Positions 6,701 to 10,760 of a stretch of DNA of 10,760 bases are shown in pieces. Source of the DNA: Deltaproteobacteria bacterium RIFCSPHIGHO2_02_FULL_40_28 (GTDB taxonomy: Bacteria; UBA10199; 2-12-FULL-40-28); NCBI GenBank assembly GCA_001798135.1, contig MGRJ01000011.1, positions 1-10,760 on the forward strand, read 5' to 3'. The first letter of the stretch is position 1. Every line of letters starts with the position of its first letter. Position numbers and translations under genes: made by a program. The notes beneath the pieces were generated by a model. It made no database searches. It was given only the letters and a program-made list of their open reading frames with translations, and was not told the DNA's origin.

Positions 6701-7467
6701 ATGGCTTTAATAAAATCGTTGGCTTCTAAAAAACGTTCTGCAGGTTCTTTGTTTAAGAGTCTTAAAATTAAAAATCCTAATTCTTCGGAACAATTATTTT
6801 TAACCTTCGCTGGATTAGGAAGAGTTTCTAATAAATGGGCTTCAATTAATTCCTGATAGGTTTCTCCCTTAAAAGGGGGTTTGCCTGTAATGAGATAAAA
6901 TAAAAGTGCTCCCAAAGCATAGAGATCGCTTTGGATGGTGGGCCCATTGCCATAAAATAATTCGGGTGCCATAAAAGAAGGGGTTCCGCGGGTGTTGACA
7001 GCTTCGTCATGCCGTTTGGCAACAAATTCAAAATCGATGAAAGTGATTTTAGTATCATTGTAGATAAAATTGTTAGCACTGATGTCTCCATAGCAGTAAC
7101 CCAAGTGATGAATAGCTGCTAACCCCCTTGCAATTTGGGTAGCAATAGAAAGAATTTCTTGCTCGGGTAGCTTTCCTGCAAATTGTTCTAAGGTTTGTCC
7201 TGGTACGTACTCTCTTACTTGGAGGGCTTTATTTTGATCTAAGGGATTAAGCCCATGAACATTAGGAAATAAGGGATGGGCATGTTCTTTTAAAAATTCA
7301 TATTCACGATTAAGGTTTGCAGTGGTTTCAGGATCTAGAGAAACCTTAATACAATGGGTTTTATAGGTTTTTTGGTGAACTCCTGTAAAAAGTACTGAAA
7401 ACTGCCTGTTAGCCAGCACCTCAAGCTTGTCATATTCGTTTTTAATGGCCTCTGGCAATTGATACAT
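3781..7467 (-). CDS. Kinase-TPR-GAF-sigma-54 activator hybrid regulator
   Basis: A 1228-residue cytoplasmic regulator joining a protein kinase to an RpoN enhancer-binding protein. Kinase domain, about 15-260: Lys41 (CIKVSL), Glu55 or 57, catalytic-loop GDISANN (Asp128, Asn133), IDFE (Asp145) in place of DFG, APE (167-169), Asp181 and Arg245. The Gly-rich loop is degenerate and HRD reads YGD. TPR-like helical repeats fill about 300-640. A GAF domain (about 719-868) should sense a small ligand. The AAA+ domain (898-1127) has Walker A GESGTGKE (928-935), the sigma-54-contact loop GSFTGA (975-980, Ala to Ser in GAFTGA), Walker B LFLDE (to 1000), Arg1055 and Arg1061, and NWPGNVRELEN. A Fis-type HTH ends the protein (1180-1225). 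No receiver domain or membrane segment is seen. The ATG at 7467 has no Shine-Dalgarno, but a good promoter lies at 7519-7546. The likely target is the sigma-54 promoter at 3517-3533. Confidence 0.93.
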   Translation of the reverse strand: MYQLPEAIKNEYDKLEVLANRQFSVLFTGVHQKTYKTHCIKVSLDPETTANLNREYEFLKEHAHPLFPNVHGLNPLDQNKALQVREYVPGQTLEQFAGKLPEQEILSIATQIARGLAAIHHLGYCYGDISANNFIYNDTKITFIDFEFVAKRHDEAVNTRGTPSFMAPELFYGNGPTIQSDLYALGALLFYLITGKPPFKGETYQELIEAHLLETLPNPAKVKNNCSEELGFLILRLLNKEPAERFLEANDFIKAINQNFETHFELEPKPESLQAQEKIRAFSNFSLVSDTIKKLEQKKNRPHQESSLLAGLYLKTNQIDKLKTILTTLEANEAKLYEANIYNTLGQYNESISLLTDLKEKNVNQQKVILLTATANYHLGKIELAQKELDTAIQKAKNEKNDESLSLWSNHLGNFLLFGRQIAQAINHFEKAYQAAGRAGVVQLEALSLMNLANAHLVKNNWVEALKCYEKAKRIFDLCGNQLEQTRVALNLAGLYRFLGHLDKSRALIEEAQKFILNFPNRHLELYACLLESDLEKKIKNHTRALLLLKKAEELLEENFTSSEMGDLLISQIELSLDTEDSDQILELIKKTNDFLEKQKDPLVQKRLAILEKQNELSKKSETFEISSLVANLKEITNLGDIEFALDNIVRASRLCEKNKKYEDYEILIEYLNDLLKFCDKKLPADYREHFFFFYRQRPQIDTHKHSQSFLLNRILETTREVMSELNINMLVKKILHFMMEVTHTDRGFVILGEEEARISYTHKMDSQRLVTLDNPDMISWTLTNKVLQDRKPLITIDALGDERFVNTHSVHKLKLRSIVILPFIFRGQVMGAVYLDSTLKSQQLSRDNLPYLEALADQIGIAIHNAKVFQKTTDKLDQVQKTLVRQERELRFKYSYQNFIGLSPNTLKIFSLLDKIIDTSVPVLIEGESGTGKEMIAKIIHYNSKRKDKHLVSVNCSAIPENLLESELFGHVRGSFTGATENKVGLFEHADGGTLFLDEIGDMPLAMQVKLLRAIQEGEIRAIGSNKTKKIDVRLISATNKNLKEEIKKGGSFREDLYYRLNVANILIPPLRDRKEDMPLLIDNFLKKFASENEGVKIKITPETLNILANHNWPGNVRELENTIYTLCLLAENGTITPEIISKKREFITQPHVEKNIPTLDAKNEFLREAIDQRDLSLAEAKQEFEKEQILRILKKYGGQVTKTAEHLQMQRTHLSRLLKRYHIQKK

Positions 7468-7468
7468 A

Positions 7469-7505
7469 GTGACAAAATGTTACCATTCTGTTCAATAACT
7501 GTCAC
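7469..7505 (-). promoter_or_regulatory. Leader hairpin abutting the start codon of the regulator gene
   Basis: On the minus strand GTGACA (7505-7500) can pair with TGTCAC (7474-7469), and directly inside it GTTA (7499-7496) with TAAC (7482-7479), leaving a four-base bulge. The structure ends one base before the ATG, in a leader without a Shine-Dalgarno, so it could limit translation. The arms could equally be a protein-binding site, because GTGACA also occurs in the palindrome at 3603-3621. Confidence 0.35.
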
Positions 7506-7518
7506 GATAAATAACAAA

Positions 7519-7546
7519 ATTATAACACTGTAACTAATAGTATCAA
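7519..7546 (-). promoter_or_regulatory. Sigma-70-type promoter of the regulator gene
   Basis: The minus strand has TTGATA (7546-7541), a 16-base spacer and a perfect TATAAT (7524-7519). The predicted start is near 7512, giving a leader of about 45 bases. It falls in the 104-base gap after the DUF4442 gene, so the regulator is transcribed on its own, and not through sigma-54. Confidence 0.75.
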
Positions 7547-7571
7547 ATTTTTGACGATTAACCTAATGAAA

Positions 7572-8069
7572 TTAAAGAGGGAGAGCTTTCACTGAAATAG
7601 TAAGAGTAAATCGAGCAACTATATCATCCCCAGAAGCTTTGGGGCATTTTGCAATGATGTTGACAGTGGTATTGGCTCTCTTTTTAGTTTGAATAGTTTT
7701 TTGTACCACAGCCCGTACTTTTTTACCCTCAGTGCAAATAAAATGTACATCTGATTTGGCTAGTTTTAAAAAATCTGCGGTGAAATCCTTAAAAATAAAG
7801 CCTACTTTTTGTCCCGAACGTCTAATGGTATCCATTAAAAAAGCACCCGCAGCCATATCGGCACCAATAGCTAGCGCTCCAAAATAAAGAGATTTAACAT
7901 GGTTGCGGGTTCGTTTATTTAAGGGGATAACTGCTTCGCAATAATTAGGTTCAAGTTTTACCACCCAAGGCTTGCAATAAGAAAGAAGAGGGATTTTAAA
8001 AAAGGTAAAAATCCTCATGGCTAGGGTTTGTTTAAAAGCTTGTGAAAGCATAAATGAATGGTTATTCAT
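7572..8069 (-). CDS. DUF4442 hotdog-fold protein, possible acyl-CoA thioesterase
   Basis: A 165-residue protein resembling the DUF4442 branch of the hotdog superfamily (relatives of PaaI and YbgC thioesterases). Evidence is the stretch NHVKSLYFGALAIGADMAAG (residues 56-75), where the hotdog central helix begins, followed by the strand GFIFKDFTADFLKLAKSDVHF and a C-terminal beta strand, VARFTLTISVKA. The length is right for one hotdog domain. There is no signal peptide. Hydrolysis of a fatty acyl thioester is the family expectation; substrate and activity are not shown by the sequence. Two starts are possible, 8069 and 8051 (six residues shorter), neither with a Shine-Dalgarno. A perfect palindrome (8051-8072) covers both. 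The gene is divergent from thyA, 70 bases away. Confidence 0.78.
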   Translation of the reverse strand: MNNHSFMLSQAFKQTLAMRIFTFFKIPLLSYCKPWVVKLEPNYCEAVIPLNKRTRNHVKSLYFGALAIGADMAAGAFLMDTIRRSGQKVGFIFKDFTADFLKLAKSDVHFICTEGKKVRAVVQKTIQTKKRANTTVNIIAKCPKASGDDIVARFTLTISVKALPL

Positions 8070-8072
8070 TTA
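8051..8072. promoter_or_regulatory. TetR-type palindromic operator candidate
   Basis: TAAATGAAT (8051-8059) and ATTCATTTA (8064-8072) are a perfect 9-bp inverted repeat around GGTT. The ATGAAT-N4-ATTCAT core resembles operators of TetR-family fatty-acid regulators such as Bacillus FadR (TGAATGANTANTCATTCA, from memory). It lies just downstream of a minus-strand TTGACA (8080-8085), so a bound repressor would block transcription of the DUF4442 gene, which fits an acyl-thioester enzyme. It overlaps the first codons if translation starts at 8069. No good -10 is visible. Confidence 0.5.
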
Positions 8073-8139
8073 TTGGGTTTTGTCAATACATGAATTTTCC
8101 TAATTGCCCCCCCGCCTAAAATATGATTAGGTTTTTTTG

Positions 8140-8955
8140 GTGAAAATCTATTTAGAACTTCTTCAAAAAATTTTAAACGAGGGTGAAAAACGCATTGATC
8201 GTACAGGAACTGGAACCTTAAGTATTTTTGGCCATCAGATGCGTATTAATTTGGCAGATGGTTTTCCACTTCTCACTACAAAAAAGTGTCATCTTAAATC
8301 CATCATTCATGAACTGCTTTGGTTTTTAAAAGGCGAAACCAATGTTGCTTATTTACGTGAAAACAAAGTAAGTATTTGGGACGAATGGGCCAAGGAAAAT
8401 GGGGAACTAGGTCCTGTGTATGGTTATCAATGGCGCCACTGGGGAAAACCCTATGGAGAAAAAGATAAAAATCAAAAAGGGATTGATCAAATCTCACGTT
8501 TGATTTCTGATTTAAAAAATAATCCACAATCCCGCCGTCACATTGTGAGTGCCTGGAATGTGGCCGATATTGAACAAATGGCCCTGCCTCCCTGCCATGT
8601 TTTGTTTCAATTTTATGTGCATGAAGATGGCAGATTATCTTGCCAACTTTATCAACGAAGTGCCGATGTTTTTTTAGGTGTGCCTTTTAATATTGCAAGT
8701 TACTCTCTTTTAACTCTCATGGTGGCTCAAGTGGTTGGTTTAAAGCCTGGTTTTTTTGTTCATACCTTTGGTGATGTGCATCTTTATTTAAACCATACCC
8801 AGCAGGCCAAATTACAAATTTCCCGGGAGCCCAAAAAACTTCCAATTTTAAAAATGAATTCCAAGGTAAAATCTATTTTTGAATTTGCTTACGAGGATTT
8901 TGTGCTGGAAGGCTATGATTTTCATCCTGCCATTTCTGCACCTATTGCCGTATGA
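8140..8955 (+). CDS. thyA: Thymidylate synthase
   Basis: Converts dUMP and 5,10-methylene-tetrahydrofolate to dTMP and dihydrofolate in the cytoplasm. The 271-residue protein aligns along its whole length with E. coli ThyA (264 residues): [15 protein letters not shown] (21-35, phosphate-binding Arg21), HELLWFL (57-63), WDEWA (80-84), the nucleophile Cys152 in [20 protein letters not shown] (171-180) and PFNIASY (182-188) with dUMP-binding Asn184, and DVHLY (212-216). All key residues are present. The GTG at 8140 is chosen over the TTG one codon earlier because the protein then begins MKIYLELLQ, matching E. coli MKQYLELMQ. A weak TTAGG Shine-Dalgarno sits eight bases upstream. It is the first gene of thyA-folA-dacB, and its stop overlaps the folA start (ATGA). 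A run of seven C occurs at 8107-8113. No convincing promoter was found. Confidence 0.97.
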   Translation: MKIYLELLQKILNEGEKRIDRTGTGTLSIFGHQMRINLADGFPLLTTKKCHLKSIIHELLWFLKGETNVAYLRENKVSIWDEWAKENGELGPVYGYQWRHWGKPYGEKDKNQKGIDQISRLISDLKNNPQSRRHIVSAWNVADIEQMALPPCHVLFQFYVHEDGRLSCQLYQRSADVFLGVPFNIASYSLLTLMVAQVVGLKPGFFVHTFGDVHLYLNHTQQAKLQISREPKKLPILKMNSKVKSIFEFAYEDFVLEGYDFHPAISAPIAV

Positions 8956-9437
8956 ATTTATCCATCATTGTTGCTATGACTCAAAACGGTGTGATTGGTG
9001 TGCACAACCAACTCCCCTGGCATTTAACTGAAGACTTAAAACGTTTTAAGCAAATGACGATGGGACATCCCTTAATCATGGGAAGAAAAACACACGAGTC
9101 CATTGGCAAACCTCTTACCGGACGAACCAACATTGTTCTCACACGTGATCCACATTATAAAGCTAACGGAATTATTGTAGCGCAAAACTTAGCAGAAGCT
9201 ATGCGCTATGCTTCTGCTGATGGTGAAGCTTTTGTGATTGGTGGAGCAGACATTTATAAGCAAGCCTATCCTTTAGCTAAAACTCTTTATGTTACTCTTA
9301 TTCTTGATCGTTTTGAGGGAGATGTTTTTTTCCCGGAAGTAAATTTTGAAAAAGATTTTAAAATTGTTGAAGAATCCAAAGAAATAATTTCGGAAAAAGA
9401 AAAAATTCGGTTTAAATACTTAAAGGCCACGCGTTAA
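8952..9437 (+). CDS. folA: Dihydrofolate reductase
   Basis: Reduces dihydrofolate to tetrahydrofolate with NADPH, recycling the product of the thymidylate synthase encoded just before it. The 161-residue length is typical (E. coli 159). Visible signatures are [11 protein letters not shown] (6-16), [13 protein letters not shown] with catalytic acid Asp28 (21-33), [14 protein letters not shown] (42-55), GRTNIVLTR with Arg58 binding the folate glutamate tail, VIGGADIY (95-102) with the NADPH-site Gly97-Gly98, and Thr115 (TLYVTLI). The ATG overlaps the thyA TGA by four bases (ATGA), so translation is probably coupled; no separate strong Shine-Dalgarno is seen. Nothing suggests a trimethoprim-resistance variant. 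dacB follows after 19 bases. Confidence 0.97.
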   Translation: MNLSIIVAMTQNGVIGVHNQLPWHLTEDLKRFKQMTMGHPLIMGRKTHESIGKPLTGRTNIVLTRDPHYKANGIIVAQNLAEAMRYASADGEAFVIGGADIYKQAYPLAKTLYVTLILDRFEGDVFFPEVNFEKDFKIVEESKEIISEKEKIRFKYLKATR

Positions 9438-9456
9438 TAGATAGCCGGGAGGGGTA

Positions 9457-10662
9457 ATGTTTCGAACATTTTTTGTTTTAGTTTTCTTATTTTTTTTTAT
9501 CACTTGTAATTTAACCTACGCTGGAATTTCTGCGGCAGAAAAAGCAAACTTAGTGAGTGGTCTTAAAAATGGAGGAGCTCTTGTAGTCGATGGAACGGGA
9601 AATTCTCTTTTTGCTTATCGAGAAAACGATTCTTTTATTCCTGCTTCTACAATCAAGGTGGCAACCGCAGCAAGCGCTCTTAAAATTTTTGGTAACACTT
9701 ATCGTTTTAAAACTGAATTTTATAAAACTGAAGATGGATTTTTAGGGATTAAAGGATATGGGGATCCTTTTTTGGTATCAGAAGAATTAGCTCTCATTGC
9801 AAATGAAATTAAAAGATCAGGAGAAAATTTTTTTAAAGGTATTTTGATTGATACTTCTTATTTTTCACCAAACATTGTGATTGATGGTGCTTCAAGTAGT
9901 TCTAACCCTTACGATGCCATTACGGGAGCATTGGTGGTTAATTTTAATACCATTTCTGTGGTGAAACAAAAAAACGGACAAATTGTTTCTGGGGAGCCTC
10001 AAACTCCGCTCACTCCCATTGCTATTGCCGAGGCTAAAAGATTGGGCCGAGGTAAACATCGCGTGAATTTGGGAAACAATCGCACGAAGTGTGTGCAATA
10101 TGCAGGAGAACTGATTGCTGCTTTTTTACGTAAAGAAGGTATTGTGGTTTCAGACCCCATTAAATCTGGGATTATTCCAGACAGTGCTCATTTTCTTGTT
10201 CTTCATAAATCAAGTCGTACTTTAGAAGAAAATGTTCGTGAACTTTTAGAATATTCTACCAACTTCATGGCCAATCAAATTTTTTTAGTAGCAGGAGCTA
10301 AAGTACATGGAGCTCCAGCTACCATTGAAAAAGCTCAAATGGTTTTAAATGAATTTTTACGAAACGATGTGGGTTGGAAAAATTTTAGAGTGGTTGAAGG
10401 GGCAGGGCTTTCTCATCTTAATCGAGTAACCCCCAAAGACATGATGGCTTTACTTCACTATTTTGAACCTAATAAAAATCTTTTGCCTTTAAAGGAACAT
10501 CTTTTTTTGGCCAAGACGGGAACTTTAAGAGGGGTGAATACTTTTATGGGTTTTTTCAAGAGCCGAGAGGGAAAATGGATTAAATTTGTGTTTCTGATTA
10601 ATTCGCCTGTTTCCTTTGATCATAAATTCAAGTTGGCTAAAGAACTTTACCGGGCCCTTTAA
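9457..10662 (+). CDS. dacB: D-Ala-D-Ala carboxypeptidase/endopeptidase, PBP4 type
   Basis: Low-molecular-mass penicillin-binding protein of peptidase family S13, which trims D-Ala from peptidoglycan stem peptides or cuts cross-links in the periplasm. A signal peptide (very Phe-rich, residues 1-22, cleavage after TYA) precedes the enzyme. The three serine-acyl motifs are present: S64-T-I-K67 (PASTIKVATA), S267-T-N269 (YSTNFMAN) and K353-T-G355 (LAKTGTL). The PBP4-specific GYGDPFL (100-106) and EGAGLSHLNRVTP (314-326) confirm the family rather than DacA. At 401 residues it is shorter than E. coli PBP4 (477), with smaller inserted domains between the first and second motifs. GGGAGGGG (9447-9454) provides a strong Shine-Dalgarno four bases from the ATG. 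Only 19 bases separate it from folA, so it is probably the third gene of the operon, although its metabolism is unrelated. No terminator hairpin follows before the window's edge. Confidence 0.95.
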   Translation: MFRTFFVLVFLFFFITCNLTYAGISAAEKANLVSGLKNGGALVVDGTGNSLFAYRENDSFIPASTIKVATAASALKIFGNTYRFKTEFYKTEDGFLGIKGYGDPFLVSEELALIANEIKRSGENFFKGILIDTSYFSPNIVIDGASSSSNPYDAITGALVVNFNTISVVKQKNGQIVSGEPQTPLTPIAIAEAKRLGRGKHRVNLGNNRTKCVQYAGELIAAFLRKEGIVVSDPIKSGIIPDSAHFLVLHKSSRTLEENVRELLEYSTNFMANQIFLVAGAKVHGAPATIEKAQMVLNEFLRNDVGWKNFRVVEGAGLSHLNRVTPKDMMALLHYFEPNKNLLPLKEHLFLAKTGTLRGVNTFMGFFKSREGKWIKFVFLINSPVSFDHKFKLAKELYRAL

Positions 10663-10676
10663 TTTTTAATTTATCC

Positions 10677-10727
10677 TGTCACGCACAATTAGAGATGTCC
10701 GGTGTATAAACAGTTAAAGATGTCCTG
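10677..10727. repeat. Tandem-spaced repeats, possible insertion-sequence end
   Basis: TTAGAGATGTCCGG (10689-10702) and TTAAAGATGTCCTG (10714-10727) match at 12 of 14 positions in the same orientation, 25 bases apart. They follow TGTCACGCAC (from 10677). Spaced direct repeats inside a TGT-starting end are typical transposase-binding sites of IS21- or IS481-like elements. The element would continue past the right edge, and no transposase is seen within the window, so this is a tentative call. Confidence 0.4.
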
Positions 10728-10760
10728 TTGTTAGATTTCATTTATGCCGCCTTTTGTTTT

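Noticed and set aside
8080-8127. Possible thyA promoter from TTGTCA (8080-8085) and TAAAAT or TATGAT (8117-8127).
   Set aside because: The spacing is over 30 bases, and a start point after those -10 boxes would leave the Shine-Dalgarno outside the transcript.

Overview
The window looks like chromosomal DNA from an AT-rich Gram-negative bacterium. Support comes from Sec-exported periplasmic proteins, a lipoprotein, a periplasmic PBP4-type peptidase and a sigma-54 activator. The mix (glycine-rich RRM protein, protein-kinase/sigma-54 hybrid regulator, a CGGG-type lipoprotein and the genome-scattered repeat whose translation reads VIPAKAGIQ / DSRLRGND) suggests a deltaproteobacterial lineage in the broad sense (Bdellovibrionota, Myxococcota or Desulfobacterota relatives). 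That placement is an inference. No rRNA, tRNA or CRISPR array is visible.

Layout: 1-105 holds a GC-rich REP-like hairpin. 106-606 (-) is an unrecognised small protein. 823-1862 (-) is a two-gene unit, an exported FKBP prolyl isomerase followed by an exported eight-cysteine protein, ending in a repeat and then a clear intrinsic terminator. 2064-2417 (+) is an RNA-binding RRM/RGG protein. A terminator that works in both directions separates it from the convergent lipoprotein gene 2513-3478 (-). The 302-base gap 3479-3780 is dense with signals: a near-consensus sigma-54 promoter, an IHF-like site, a perfect 7-5-7 palindrome about 106 bases upstream of the predicted start point, and a MITE-like repeat. 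3781-7467 (-) encodes a 1228-residue regulator with kinase, TPR, GAF, sigma-54 AAA+ and Fis-type HTH domains, with its own good sigma-70 promoter. 7572-8069 (-) is a DUF4442 hotdog protein whose start region carries a perfect TetR-style palindrome. 8140-10662 (+) is thyA-folA-dacB. The right edge carries two spaced direct repeats resembling the end of an insertion sequence.

How it may fit together: the most interesting reading is a local regulatory module at 2513-7546. A kinase-linked, ligand-sensing (GAF, TPR) sigma-54 activator lies immediately upstream of a lipoprotein gene that has sigma-54 promoter architecture (-24/-12 element, bending site, distal palindromic enhancer). The activator would then switch on the coiled-coil lipoprotein. 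The promoter elements are read directly from the sequence, but the regulatory link is inference. The other units are housekeeping (dTMP/folate metabolism, peptidoglycan trimming, periplasmic folding, RNA binding).
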